A stretch of 64,000 bases of DNA from Phytopseudomonas punonensis (GTDB lineage: Bacteria; Pseudomonadota; Gammaproteobacteria; Pseudomonadales; Pseudomonadaceae): NCBI RefSeq assembly GCF_900142655.1, contig NZ_FRBQ01000007.1:1-64000 (forward strand), written 5' to 3'. Within the stretch, counting starts at the first letter, position 1. Each line of letters starts with the position of its first letter. Positions 1 through 11,349 of the stretch are shown here, piece after piece. Under the pieces are notes generated by a model. The model made no database searches. It had not been told where the DNA came from and saw only the letters and a list, made by a program, of their open reading frames with translations. The translations under genes were made by a program, and so were the position numbers.

Positions 1-3
1 CGA

Positions 4-350
4 GGCGCGCATCTTACAGCAGCCTCATTTCCTGTCAAGTTGTTTTTGAAGAACTTTTTCTTTCTTCTCAACACCTTGCAGCGCCCGACCAGATCATCTT
101 CTCTCCAGCGGGAGGCGCATTCTACAGCGTTACAAACCGCTGTCAACACCCTCTTTTACCGCCTTCGATCACACCTGACCGAACCATCAACAGAACCACT
201 CAAACCACCCTGTCGATGCCGGCGCATTCTACTCGAATTCGCCGTCCGTGCAACCTTTATTTTCGTCTAACTCGTTGATCCACAAGGAGTTTTCAGATCA
301 GGCTGCGCCGGAAGTGGTGCGCATTATAGGCCCCCACAGTTTCTGGTCAA
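4..350 (-). promoter_or_regulatory. Four tandem rRNA operon promoters
   Basis: Read on the minus strand there are four sigma-70 promoters in a row. Their -35/-10 pairs are TTGACC/TATAAT (345-350, 323-328), TTGCAC/TAGAAT (248-253, 226-231), TTGACA/TAGAAT (141-146, 119-124) and TTGACA/TAAGAT (33-38, 11-16). Every spacer is exactly 16 bp, and each -10 is followed by a GCGC or GCGCC-like discriminator, the mark of stringently controlled stable-RNA promoters. They point left, away from tyrS. Known gene order in Pseudomonas (tyrS followed by 16S rRNA) makes these the promoters of an rRNA operon whose 16S gene begins beyond base 1. No rRNA sequence lies inside the window. The 1-365 stretch holds no gene; the 76-codon plus-strand frame at 40-270 looks accidental. 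Confidence 0.88.
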
Positions 351-365
351 GGGCTTATTTACGGT

Positions 366-1565
366 TTATTCAGATTTCAGGGTAATACGTGCAAAAGCCT
401 TCTTACCGGCCTGAAAAACATGGGTCGCGCCCAGCTTGCATATAAAGGAGCGATCAACCACCTGTCCATCGACACGCACACCGCCCGAGCCCAGCAGGTC
501 GCGAGCGACTGCCGAGTTCTTCACCAGCCCAGCCTTATTAAGGAGCGCTGCAACCGGCATGTCTTCGCAAGCGGCCAGCTCAATCTCCGGCAAGTCTTCC
601 GGAAGCTCGCCTTCCTTCATACGGTTCCCGGTAGAGCGGTGGGCTGTAGCAGCGGCTTCTTCACCATGGAAACGCGCCACGATCTCTTCAGCCAGCTTGA
701 TCTTGATGTCGCGCGGATTGGCCCCCGCCTCGACATCCTTCTTGAACTGCTCGATCTCTTCCATGGATCGGAAGCTGAGCAGCTCGAAGTAACGCCACAT
801 CAGCGCATCCGGCATGGACACCAGCTTGGTGTACATCACGCCCGGCGCTTCCTGGATACCTATGTAGTTACCCAGCGACTTGGACATCTTCTTGACGCCA
901 TCCAACCCCTCGAGCAGCGGCATGGTGACGACGCACTGGGAAGGCTGGCCGTACGCGCGCTGAAGCTCACGCCCCATTAGAAGGTTGAATTTCTGATCGG
1001 TACCTCCCAGCTCGACATCGGCGCGCAGCGCCACCGAGTCGTAGCCCTGCACCAGCGGATAAAGGAACTCATGGATGGCGATTGGCTGATTACCGGTGTA
1101 GCGCTTATCGAAGTCATCGCGCTCGAGCATGCGAGCCACTGTGTACTGCGAGGCGAGACGAATGAAGTCGGCCGGAGTCAGCGCATTAATCCAGGCGGAG
1201 TTGAACGCCACCTCGGTCTTGGCGGGATCAAGGATCTTGAATACCTGAGCCTTGTAGGTCTCGGCGTTCTCCAGCACCTGCTCGCGCGTCAGCGGTGGGC
1301 GCGTAGCACTTTTACCGCTGGGGTCGCCGATCATGCCAGTGAAGTCGCCGATCAGGAAGATCACCTGATGCCCGAGCTCCTGAAATTGGCGCAGCTTATT
1401 AATGAGGACGGTATGCCCCAGGTGCAGGTCCGGCGCAGTCGGGTCGAAGCCTGCCTTGATACGCAGCGGCTCACCGCGCTTGAGCTTGTCGATCAGCTCA
1501 GCTTCAACTAGGACTTCTTCTGCACCGCGCTTGATCAGCGCGAGCTGCTCTTCAACCGACTTCAT
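366..1565 (-). CDS. tyrS: Tyrosyl-tRNA synthetase
   Basis: Charges tRNA-Tyr with tyrosine in the cytoplasm. The 399-residue protein starting [10 protein letters not shown] has the class I signatures HLGH (about residues 48-51) and KMSKS (about 226-230), and a C-terminal S4-like RNA-binding region ending near [12 protein letters not shown] and beyond. The frame stays open upstream to 1634, but the ATG at 1565 gives the usual Pseudomonas N terminus and family length, so I chose it. It is divergent from the endopeptidase gene at 1773 and lies immediately upstream of the rRNA promoters, with which it shares orientation. Identification is firm. Confidence 0.96.
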   Translation of the reverse strand: MKSVEEQLALIKRGAEEVLVEAELIDKLKRGEPLRIKAGFDPTAPDLHLGHTVLINKLRQFQELGHQVIFLIGDFTGMIGDPSGKSATRPPLTREQVLENAETYKAQVFKILDPAKTEVAFNSAWINALTPADFIRLASQYTVARMLERDDFDKRYTGNQPIAIHEFLYPLVQGYDSVALRADVELGGTDQKFNLLMGRELQRAYGQPSQCVVTMPLLEGLDGVKKMSKSLGNYIGIQEAPGVMYTKLVSMPDALMWRYFELLSFRSMEEIEQFKKDVEAGANPRDIKIKLAEEIVARFHGEEAAATAHRSTGNRMKEGELPEDLPEIELAACEDMPVAALLNKAGLVKNSAVARDLLGSGGVRVDGQVVDRSFICKLGATHVFQAGKKAFARITLKSE

Positions 1566-1772
1566 AGGACTCACAGCCACCAGATTCAAAAGGGAACCAA
1601 CCATACAAGATCGGCTATAAATGACAAGTTCCACCCAATAGCGCGCTCACCAGGCACCGGCCATCACCTGCGGGCTTGCCTCAAGGCAGATTTGGTTATA
1701 TTTTATACAGTTACTGCATATTCATCAGTATCTTCTTATCCTTTTCATCTTTTCACTTCAAAAAGCAGCCTT

Positions 1773-4281
<2,509 letters not shown>

Positions 4282-4296
4282 ACATCTGGCAGAAAC

Positions 4297-4325
4297 AAAA
4301 ACGCCGCGCATCTGCGCGGCGTTTT
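4297..4325. terminator. Bidirectional terminator between anmK and erpA
   Basis: A perfect 10-bp stem (ACGCCGCGCA at 4301-4310 with its complement at 4313-4322) is flanked by AAAA on the left and TTTT on the right. It can act as an intrinsic terminator for both converging genes. Confidence 0.85.
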
Positions 4326-4340
4326 CATGAGGGGCGCTGC

Positions 4341-4694
4341 TTAGATCGAGAAAGACGAGCCGCAACCGCAAGTAGTAGTCGCGTTAGGGTTCTTGATCAC
4401 GAACCGCGAGCCTTCAAGGCCTTCCTGGTAGTCCACTTCGGCGCCGACCAGGTATTGAAAGCTCATTGGGTCGACGACCAGGCTAACGCCTTCGCGCTCG
4501 ATAATGGTGTCATCATCAGCTACGTCTTCATCAAAGGTGAACCCGTACTGGAAGCCGGAGCAACCGCCTCCCGTAACGAACACGCGCAACTTCAGGCGTG
4601 GATTGCCCTCTTCATCAACCAGGCTCTTAACCTTGCTGGCCGCCCCGTGCGTGAACTGCATTGCTGCGGCAGGGGTGAAGGTTTCGACGCTCAT
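4341..4694 (-). CDS. erpA: A-type iron-sulfur cluster insertion protein
   Basis: Carries and delivers Fe-S clusters to apoproteins. The 117-residue protein has the three cysteines of the HesB/IscA/ErpA fold: [11 protein letters not shown] in the middle and CGCG close to the C terminus ([16 protein letters not shown]). A Shine-Dalgarno (GGAGA) lies a few bases before the ATG at 4694. It is downstream of the bactofilin gene on the same strand and converges on anmK. ErpA rather than IscA is inferred from the [18 protein letters not shown] central region and from gene order; this copy is not in an isc cluster. Confidence 0.92.
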   Translation of the reverse strand: MSVETFTPAAAMQFTHGAASKVKSLVDEEGNPRLKLRVFVTGGGCSGFQYGFTFDEDVADDDTIIEREGVSLVVDPMSFQYLVGAEVDYQEGLEGSRFVIKNPNATTTCGCGSSFSI

Positions 4695-4770
4695 GTTCTA
4701 TCTCCCGGCGCCAGGCGCCCATACTGCGTAATAGCGCTACATTATCCGCTTACCCGAGAAAAGCGGTCAA

Positions 4771-5181
4771 CTATTGCGCGTCATCCACGCTCTCGGGCAG
4801 CTCCAACGGTCTGTCCTGATCCTTGATGGGCCGCAGGCCGCCCTCGACCTGCGCACCCATGGCCATTTCCATAAGGCCATAGTAAAGATTGCCGCGAACT
4901 CGAGCCTTGGGGCCCAATTCAACATGCTGGCTAGCGTAAACATCACCGATGATTTCGCCGTCGATCACAACATGGGGCGCACGCACCTCGCCTTCAACCT
5001 CCCCCTCCACGCTTACCCGCACCAACCCTCCCTCGGTGAGAATGTCGCCAAGCACCTTGCCGTCGATCTGCACAGCGCCCTGAAACTCCAGGTCACCGCG
5101 AAATACTGCACCGGCAGCGATCAGGCTGGTCTTGCCCGTGAAGCGCTGCATATCTGCCTTGCCTTTACCTTTATTCCACAT
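4771..5181 (-). CDS. Bactofilin family protein
   Basis: A 136-residue polymer-forming cytoskeletal protein (bactofilin/CcmA, DUF583). The centre is a run of short beta-helix turns (IDGKVLGDI, VEGEVEGEV, IDGEIIGDV, VELGPKARVRGNLYYG), typical of the right-handed beta-helix that self-assembles into filaments. Such proteins usually localise wall enzymes or membrane partners. The gene starts 13 bp after the stop of the membrane protein at 5195 and the two are probably one operon with erpA, so the upstream protein is a candidate partner. That partnership is inference. Confidence 0.87.
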   Translation of the reverse strand: MWNKGKGKADMQRFTGKTSLIAAGAVFRGDLEFQGAVQIDGKVLGDILTEGGLVRVSVEGEVEGEVRAPHVVIDGEIIGDVYASQHVELGPKARVRGNLYYGLMEMAMGAQVEGGLRPIKDQDRPLELPESVDDAQ

Positions 5182-5194
5182 GGCGATTCATCAC

Positions 5195-5923
5195 CTATCC
5201 GTCAGTCCATTCGATTTGACGCTCGACAGGCTTGGCACCCTCGACATCAGCCTTGATACGTATACGTTTTGGCTCGAACCCTTCAGGGATTCGCAGCTCA
5301 CCCTGGCGCCCACCCTCGGGGATGGCCTGCAGGTGCTTGAAGGCAAAGGGGATCGACTGCTCGGTCGAACCCTCCGGCAAATCACCGCTCAACTGGCTCA
5401 GTGGCAGACTTTTGACTTTGCCGGCCAGGCGCCCGTCCAGCGAAACCTGTAAACGGCCCTGCAGCGGTTTGTCGTCCTTGCCAACACGACTGAGCATGAT
5501 CTTGAAGCGATAGACGCTTGGCGACTCCGTCGGATGAATATCGAAGCTGCGAATCAGCAAACCATTGACCTTGCTGTCCGGCGCCAGCACGCCCTTGTAG
5601 AAGGCCAACTCCTGTTGCTGTTTGAAATTCTGCTCTTCGAGCAACTTGATGGTCAGGCGACTCTGCTCGGTAGACTGCTGCGCAATCTGCTCGCCACTGC
5701 TGATAACCGCCATGCGCTGACGCAGATCGTCCAGCTCGCGCGCCTGCTCATCGACATGCACTTGCATCGCCCCGAACGCATCCGCCTGATCCTTCATCGT
5801 CTTGGCTTGCCACCAGCTACCCGCATAGAAGGCCAACGGCACCGCAACTAGCAGAACCACCAGCGCAACGCGCAGGCGTCGTTCACTCGCGCGGTTGCTG
5901 GGGCGAACCTCCCAACCTGCCAT
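5195..5923 (-). CDS. Single-span membrane protein, DUF6776-like
   Basis: Function unknown. The 242-residue product starting MAGWEVRPSN has one N-terminal membrane segment (about 20-38, VALVVLLVAVPLAFYAGSWW). A coiled-coil-rich stretch follows (DDLRQRMAVISSGEQIAQQSTEQSRL to KQQQELAFYKG), then a C-terminal beta-rich domain (SVYRFKIMLSRVGKDDKPLQG and onward). This resembles the DUF6776 family found beside bactofilin in pseudomonads. An alternative TTG start at 5950 has a better Shine-Dalgarno (AGGGG just upstream), so the N terminus is uncertain. In P. aeruginosa I recall argC directly upstream of this gene; here there is only a 200-bp gap and then divergent hemJ. Confidence 0.72.
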   Translation of the reverse strand: MAGWEVRPSNRASERRLRVALVVLLVAVPLAFYAGSWWQAKTMKDQADAFGAMQVHVDEQARELDDLRQRMAVISSGEQIAQQSTEQSRLTIKLLEEQNFKQQQELAFYKGVLAPDSKVNGLLIRSFDIHPTESPSVYRFKIMLSRVGKDDKPLQGRLQVSLDGRLAGKVKSLPLSQLSGDLPEGSTEQSIPFAFKHLQAIPEGGRQGELRIPEGFEPKRIRIKADVEGAKPVERQIEWTDG

Positions 5924-6123
5924 CAGCGCTGCAGGCCCGTCACACGGCAACCCCTGCTAAAAGGCTTGGTCATAAAAGTTGGGGAAACCTGCATCGGGTG
6001 CCTCAAGGATGTTCGACAAAGAACTCGATGATAAGGCCCACCCCGCCTGCGGCCAACCGTCTTGATGACTATTGAGATAATGGGCACTAGTATCGCAAAC
6101 CCTATCAATGAAAAGGAACGGCA

Positions 6124-6549
6124 ATGCTTTATCTGTGGATCAAAGCCCTGCACATCGTCGCCATGGTCTGCTGGTTTGCCGGTCTGTTCTATCTGCCTCG
6201 GCTGTTCGTGTACCACGCCATGAGCGAAGACGCTCCAAGCCGTGAGCGTTTCAGCATCATGGAACGCAAGCTCTATCGCGGCATCATGACGCCGGCGATG
6301 ATCGTCACCCTGGTGATGGGCGTCGCCCTGCTGGTGCTCGCACCGGGCTGGATGAGCCAAGGCTGGATGCACGCCAAGCTGACGTTGGTGGTACTGCTGG
6401 TGGGTTATCACCATGTATGCGGCGCCATGTACAAGCGCCTGGCCCGTGGCGAAAACAAACGCAGCCACGTGTTTTATCGTTGGTTCAATGAAGTGCCGGT
6501 GCTGATACTAATTGCCGTCGTCATCCTGGTTGTCGTTCGACCTTTCTGA
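6124..6549 (+). CDS. hemJ: Protoporphyrinogen oxidase HemJ
   Basis: Oxidises protoporphyrinogen IX in haem synthesis; integral inner-membrane protein. The 141 residues contain the family signature at the start (LYLWIKALHIVAMVCWFAGLFYLPRLFVYH), with the conserved His of ALHIVAM, and about four membrane helices. The C terminus ends on a membrane segment (VLILIAVVILVVVRPF). An AAGGAA Shine-Dalgarno lies close upstream of the ATG. The gene is divergent from the bactofilin operon. Length matches the family (about 140-145). Confidence 0.92.
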   Translation: MLYLWIKALHIVAMVCWFAGLFYLPRLFVYHAMSEDAPSRERFSIMERKLYRGIMTPAMIVTLVMGVALLVLAPGWMSQGWMHAKLTLVVLLVGYHHVCGAMYKRLARGENKRSHVFYRWFNEVPVLILIAVVILVVVRPF

Positions 6550-6686
6550 TCTACCAGCGTCGCGACTGCCTGCAAGCTGAGAACCACCGCTCAGCTGCGC
6601 TGAAAACCTACCCACGCCTACTTGTCGAGCCTTCGACGGCGGGCTAGGGTCGGCGAACATTTCCCTCCGTGCAGACAAGGACGCGC

Positions 6687-7676
6687 ATGAGCCAGCCCCG
6701 CTACAAGATCATCTTCGATGGCAGCCTGATGCCCGACACCTCCCTGGAGGAGGTCAAGAGCAACCTGGCCAGCCTCTTCAAGAGTGACCGCACGCGCATC
6801 GACAATTTGTTCGGTCGCGGTCCCATTGCGCTCAAGCGAGATCTGGATGAAACACAGGCCGAGCAATACCTCAACGTTCTGCAGCGCGCTGGCGCACGAG
6901 CCCGCAAGGAGACGGATCTGTCGGCGGCCCTGAGTCTGCTGGAAACCGATGAAGAGAAAGCGCAGAAGGCCGAACCCTCAGTACAACCTCAGGGCACCAT
7001 GACATGCCCGAAGTGCGGCCACCCGCAGATTAAGGCAGCGGAGTGCTCGGCCTGCGGCGTAATCATCGAAAAATACCTCGTCCGCCAGGCAGCCAACCCG
7101 CAAAGCACCCAAGCGAGACCAGCGTTGAGCAACACGGCAACGCCGCAAACGCCTTATTCACCGCCAAAGGCCGAAATCAATACTCACGCGGGTCAGGTTG
7201 GCGAGCTGAAGATCAACTCGTTCAGAGGCCGTATTGGCCGCATGCGCTATCTGGCCTGGTCTCTGGGATTACTGTTCATATTTGTCGCTATTATGCTCGG
7301 GATCTCCGCCATCACGATGGCATCCGAAACGCTCGGTAGCATCCTGTTGATCGGCGCGATCATCGGCATGCTGGTGATCAGTGCGCAAATCGGTGTGCAG
7401 CGTCTGCATGACATGGGCTGGACCGGCTGGCTGTGGCTACTCAATCTGGTGCCCGTCATCAGCAGCGTATTCTGGATCATCATGCTGGTGGTACCTGGCC
7501 CCGCCGGCAGCAACCGCTATGGTCAGCCGCCGCCACCCAACAGCCTAGCCGTCAACCTGGTGGCAGGCATCTTTCTGATCCTGCTCATTGGCAGTCTGCT
7601 GATGCTGTTTCTCAGCGGGTTTGCGATGCTTGCCATCTTTGGCGGCCTGTTCGGCGAGCTCTTGAAGGGCAGCTAA
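6687..7676 (+). CDS. DUF805 membrane protein with zinc-ribbon
   Basis: Function unknown. The 329-residue protein starts MSQPRYKIIFDG with AAGG six bases upstream; the upstream GTG at 6669 lacks this support. The N-terminal 100 residues are soluble (KIIFDGSLMPDTSLEEVKSNLASLF...). A zinc-ribbon follows (CPKCGHPQIKAAECSACG, four cysteines near residue 110-130), then a proline-rich linker and a C-terminal DUF805 region with RGRIGRMRYLAWS and about four membrane helices. It stands alone between hemJ and a dehydrogenase. The combination suggests a membrane-anchored protein with a small metal-binding or protein-contact module. Confidence 0.8.
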   Translation: MSQPRYKIIFDGSLMPDTSLEEVKSNLASLFKSDRTRIDNLFGRGPIALKRDLDETQAEQYLNVLQRAGARARKETDLSAALSLLETDEEKAQKAEPSVQPQGTMTCPKCGHPQIKAAECSACGVIIEKYLVRQAANPQSTQARPALSNTATPQTPYSPPKAEINTHAGQVGELKINSFRGRIGRMRYLAWSLGLLFIFVAIMLGISAITMASETLGSILLIGAIIGMLVISAQIGVQRLHDMGWTGWLWLLNLVPVISSVFWIIMLVVPGPAGSNRYGQPPPPNSLAVNLVAGIFLILLIGSLLMLFLSGFAMLAIFGGLFGELLKGS

Positions 7677-7787
7677 GCACTGCAGGGCCAAAGCTTTTAT
7701 TTGCTTTGACGGCGATGCAGTTGCAGCGCCGACAGCCCGGTTGCGGATAGGCTATACACCTGCCCGCGAAGTGTTCTGGAGGATCTG

Positions 7788-8576
7788 ATGTCACGTTATG
7801 CCCTGGTTACGGGTGCCTCCAGCGGCATCGGCCTGGCACTGGCCGAAGCGCTGGCCCGCCGTGGGCGTAACTTGATTCTCGTGGCGCGCAAACGCGATGC
7901 GCTGGAAAGCATCGCCTACGAACTGACGCAGCGCTTTTCCGTGGATGTGCTGTTTCGCGTCTGCGATCTCAGCGAACCTCTGCAGCTGTCAGGGCTGCTG
8001 CATGAACTGGAGCAGAGCGGCCAGGTCATCGACCTGCTGGTGAACAACGCGGGCATCGGCAGCGGTGGCGCCTTCGTCGCCCAGGACTGGCGCCGTGAGC
8101 AGCAACTTCTGGAGCTCAACGTGCTAGCCCTTGCACGCCTATGCCACGCTATCGGCACGGTCATGGCTGCTCGAGGGCATGGGCAAATCCTCAATATTGC
8201 CTCTGTTGCCGCATTCCAGCCGGGCCCCTGGATGAGTAGCTACTACGCCAGCAAAGCTTACGTGCTGCATTTCTCCGAGGGGCTGCGCGAGGAGCTACGC
8301 GGCCATGGCGTGAAGGTCTCGGTGCTTTGCCCAGGGCCGACGCACAGCGCTTTCTTCCGCAATGCGCAGCTCGATACGAGCTCATTGGAACGCGGCAAGT
8401 TGATGCTCAGCGCTGAAGAGGTGGCGCTGATTGCCGTACGCGGGCTGGAGCGCAATCGCGCGATCATCGTGCCGGGTTGGCGCAACCGCCTGCTGGTGAT
8501 GGCGCCCCGGCTATTTCCCCGGTGGTTGGTGCGACGCTTCGCGGCACGTCTCAATCGCCGCTTTGGCCGCACTTGA
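7788..8576 (+). CDS. Short-chain dehydrogenase/reductase
   Basis: NAD(P)-dependent oxidoreductase of unknown substrate. The 262-residue Rossmann protein has TGASSGIG (residues 8-15), NNAGIGSGG, the catalytic Ser in LNIASVAAFQPG and the YYASK catalytic Tyr/Lys. The C terminus is basic with a hydrophobic stretch (RNRLLVMAPRLFPRWLVRRF), suggesting membrane association, as in the DltE/YqjQ-like SDR group. A TGGAGGA Shine-Dalgarno precedes the ATG. It converges on the AAA ATPase gene with only 3 bp between stops. Confidence 0.9.
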   Translation: MSRYALVTGASSGIGLALAEALARRGRNLILVARKRDALESIAYELTQRFSVDVLFRVCDLSEPLQLSGLLHELEQSGQVIDLLVNNAGIGSGGAFVAQDWRREQQLLELNVLALARLCHAIGTVMAARGHGQILNIASVAAFQPGPWMSSYYASKAYVLHFSEGLREELRGHGVKVSVLCPGPTHSAFFRNAQLDTSSLERGKLMLSAEEVALIAVRGLERNRAIIVPGWRNRLLVMAPRLFPRWLVRRFAARLNRRFGRT

Positions 8577-8579
8577 GCG

Positions 8580-10061
8580 TCAGTTAGCGCTGACCGTCCG
8601 CCCACGCGCCCAGGCCCTTAGCTCGCCCAGTCGCTCGGCCATGATCACCGACAACGGCGACGTGGCCTGAATGCCGCGCAGCAGCATGCAGTGATCGACC
8701 GACTGCTGCTGCGCCTGAGCCGCATACAAAGCGCTGACCACCACCTGCTCGATCTCGGCACCTGAGAACCCATTGGACGCGTCCGCCAATTGCGCGAGAT
8801 CGAATGACGAAGGCTCAAGTTCGCGGCGCTGCAGGTGAATACGAAAGATCTCTGCACGGATATCAGCTTCAGGCAGGTCGACGAAAAACAGCTCGTCGAA
8901 ACGGCCCTTGCGTACCAGCTCCGGCGGCAAGCGGTCGATCACGTTGGCGGTGGCGACCATGAACACTGAAGACTTACGCTCCGCCATCCAGGTCAGCAGC
9001 GTACCCAGCACGCGCTGGCTGACGCCGCCGTCCTGGTCGCCGCTGGCCAAGCCTTTCTCGATTTCATCGACCCAGAGCACACATGGCGACATCTGTTCTG
9101 CCAGCGCCAGCGCCTCCCGCAGATTGCGCTCGGTTTCACCAAAGAACTTGTTGTACAGGCAACCAAAGTCCAAACGCAGCAGCGGCAGCCCCCACAACCC
9201 TGCGACGGCCTTGGCCGCCAGGCTCTTGCCAGCCCCCTGCACGCCGACCAACAGCACCCCCTTGGGAATATCCACGCCTTCACCGGCGAAGAACACGCGT
9301 TGGCGCTCGCCCAGCCAGCGCTTCAAATTTGCCAGCCCACCAACATCAGCGAAACGCGCCGTGTCGTGCTCGTAGCTGAGCACGCCATCGAGATCGAGCA
9401 ACTCGAACTTGGCCTTGTTCAACTCCGGCAAGTCTTCCTGGGTGATCGCACCGTCGTCGCAGATCAGGTTGCGCGCCAGCAGCCTCGCCTCGGCGTGGCT
9501 CATGCCGCGCAAATTCTTGACGACCTGCTGCAGCGTACGATTGTCGGTGCGCACCCGGCGGTTACGATTGCGCTCGCTCCAGCGCGCGGCTTCTTCACGG
9601 ACGATGGCCAGCAGCTCATCCTCACTCGGTAGCGCCAGATTGAGGCGCGCGGCGTAACGCTGCACTTCCGGCGGCAGCTTGCAGGCGTGAGACACCAGCA
9701 CGATGGTCGGCGCCTGGGAGGCATCGGCCATGGCGACTTCCTTGAGGAGCCGCACCAGCTTTGGGTTGTCATCGAGGAACGGATGCAGATCGCACATCAC
9801 GTAAAGGCTTGCCTGCGGATCGGCCTTGATCAGTCGCAAGGCCGCCTCGGGCTCATGGCTGTTGCTTTCAGCAAAGACCTCGCCGGCAATCCCGCCGCGC
9901 TGCAAGCCGTCGGTGATCGACCAGGTAAACAGGCTCAGGCCGCGGCGCACCGCAAGCCCTGTCAGGGTTTCCAGCACACGCCGTTCATCCCAGGATTCGA
10001 TCAGCACCAGCTTGACCTTGGAATCGAGAACCAACCCCAGGTCGTGAATATCGTTCTTCAC
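8580..10061 (-). CDS. AAA family ATPase, Ycf46-like
   Basis: A 493-residue ATPase of unknown role. The N-terminal 230 residues form a degenerate RecA-like region (KLVLIESWDERRVLETL, PTIVLVSHACKLPPEVQ). The C-terminal AAA domain has Walker A GVQGAGKS (Lys279), Walker B VLWVDEIEKG, and sensor/arginine-finger motifs (VATANVIDRLPPELVRKGRFDELFFV). This layout matches the cyanobacterial/chloroplast Ycf46 family and a conserved pseudomonad ATPase. The start is GTG with AAGGAG six bases upstream (GTGAAGAACGAT). It stands between an SDR gene and divergent coq7. Confidence 0.88.
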   Translation of the reverse strand: MKNDIHDLGLVLDSKVKLVLIESWDERRVLETLTGLAVRRGLSLFTWSITDGLQRGGIAGEVFAESNSHEPEAALRLIKADPQASLYVMCDLHPFLDDNPKLVRLLKEVAMADASQAPTIVLVSHACKLPPEVQRYAARLNLALPSEDELLAIVREEAARWSERNRNRRVRTDNRTLQQVVKNLRGMSHAEARLLARNLICDDGAITQEDLPELNKAKFELLDLDGVLSYEHDTARFADVGGLANLKRWLGERQRVFFAGEGVDIPKGVLLVGVQGAGKSLAAKAVAGLWGLPLLRLDFGCLYNKFFGETERNLREALALAEQMSPCVLWVDEIEKGLASGDQDGGVSQRVLGTLLTWMAERKSSVFMVATANVIDRLPPELVRKGRFDELFFVDLPEADIRAEIFRIHLQRRELEPSSFDLAQLADASNGFSGAEIEQVVVSALYAAQAQQQSVDHCMLLRGIQATSPLSVIMAERLGELRAWARGRTVSAN

Positions 10062-10236
10062 AGCAACTCCTTATGCCCAAGCGGCGGCCAATAGTCCTGC
10101 CAACCGGGCAGCGCGAGCAAGAGACCGATGCACGAGGATAGAAACGCCGCACGTTTGTCAGCGGCTCACACGCTCTACGACCGACTTAGGCGGTTTGCGG
10201 TAAACTGCGGACTCTTGTCATCGCCGGAGAAACCTC

Positions 10237-10884
10237 ATGGCCAACGACCGCCATTATTCGCCCGTCGACCGCCTGCTGTTGCAAGCCGATATGGCGCTGC
10301 GCACATTGCTGCCCTTCAGCGGCCAACCCAGTCGCCCGTCCCCTGCCATCGTCGAGAGGGAAGCCGAGCTCAATGCTCAGCAAACTCGCCATATCGCCGG
10401 GCTGATGCGTATCAACCATACCGGTGAAGTGTGCGCACAGGCGCTGTACCAAGGCCAGGCATTGACCGCCAAGCTGCCGCGTGTACGCGAGGCCATGGAG
10501 CATGCCGCTGATGAAGAGATTGACCACCTGGCCTGGTGCGAACAACGCATTCGCCAGCTGGGCAACCATCCAAGCGTGCTCAACCCGATGTTCTACGGGT
10601 TGTCGTTCGGCGTCGGTGCAGTCGCTGGTCTGGTCAGTGACCGGGTCAGCCTCGGCTTCGTTGCCGCGACTGAAGACCAGGTGGTCAAACACCTGGACGA
10701 GCACTTGGAGCAGATTCCCGAGGAAGACAGCAAGTCCCGCGCAATCCTGCAGCAGATGCGCAGTGATGAAATGGAACATGCCAACAACGCGCTGGACGCT
10801 GGTGGCGTGCGCTTCCCTGCGCCGGTCAAGCTGGGCATGAGATTGCTTTCCAAAGTCATGACCAAAACCACCTACCGCATCTGA
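10237..10884 (+). CDS. coq7: 3-demethoxyubiquinol 3-hydroxylase Coq7
   Basis: Di-iron hydroxylase that performs the penultimate hydroxylation in ubiquinone synthesis, at the inner membrane. The 215-residue protein carries the ferritin-like ligand motifs: [14 protein letters not shown] (Glu ligand), [15 protein letters not shown] (Glu and His), and [14 protein letters not shown] near the C terminus. A GCCGGAGAAA Shine-Dalgarno region precedes the ATG. It is divergent from the AAA ATPase and convergent with the OsmC-like gene. Pseudomonads use Coq7 where enterics use UbiF. Confidence 0.94.
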   Translation: MANDRHYSPVDRLLLQADMALRTLLPFSGQPSRPSPAIVEREAELNAQQTRHIAGLMRINHTGEVCAQALYQGQALTAKLPRVREAMEHAADEEIDHLAWCEQRIRQLGNHPSVLNPMFYGLSFGVGAVAGLVSDRVSLGFVAATEDQVVKHLDEHLEQIPEEDSKSRAILQQMRSDEMEHANNALDAGGVRFPAPVKLGMRLLSKVMTKTTYRI

Positions 10885-10923
10885 TGTGCAACTAGCGGGG
10901 CGGCGTCAGTCGCCCTGTCAGCT

Positions 10924-11349
10924 TCAGGCACCCAGTTCGACGATTTCGTAATCGTGGGTGATTTCCACGCCGGCGCGGCCGAGCATGATCGAGGCCGAGC
11001 AATACTTCTCGGCAGACAACTCCACCGCGCGCTTGACCTGTGCTTCCTTGAGGTCGCGGCCTTTGACCACAAAGTGCAGGTGGATCTTGGTGAACACCTT
11101 GGGATCTTCCGATGCACGCTCGGCCTCGAGAAACGCTTCGCAGCTTTCGACTGGCTGGCGGGATTTCTTGAGAATGCTCACCACATCGAAGTTGCTGCAG
11201 CCGCCCAGGCCGATCAACAGCATTTCCATCGGGCGCACGCCCAGGTTGCGGCCGCCATTCTCGGGAGGCCCGTCCATCACCACCGCATGGCCACTGCCGG
11301 ACTCGCCTAGAAACAGCGCTTCACCTGCCCATTGAACGCGAGCTTTCAT
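10924..11349 (-). CDS. OsmC-like redox protein
   Basis: A 141-residue OsmC/Ohr-family protein (YhfA subgroup), probably reducing organic hydroperoxides or binding small thiols. It starts MKARVQWAGEALFLGESGSG with a GGAGG Shine-Dalgarno a few bases upstream; the frame extends to 11448 but that segment looks non-coding. Two conserved cysteines are visible, GLGGCSNFDVVSIL (resolving position) and SAEKYCSASIML (peroxidatic-like position), as in family members. It lies divergently upstream of vfr. I recall the same vfr-OsmC pairing in P. aeruginosa. Confidence 0.88.
   Translation of the reverse strand: MKARVQWAGEALFLGESGSGHAVVMDGPPENGGRNLGVRPMEMLLIGLGGCSNFDVVSILKKSRQPVESCEAFLEAERASEDPKVFTKIHLHFVVKGRDLKEAQVKRAVELSAEKYCSASIMLGRAGVEITHDYEIVELGA

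Noticed and set aside
40..270. 76-codon plus-strand frame
   Set aside because: It lies across the rRNA promoter array and has no family features.
1690..1715. LexA-like sequence upstream of the M23 endopeptidase gene
   Set aside because: One half (CTGTAT on the minus strand) fits, but the matching CAG half is missing.
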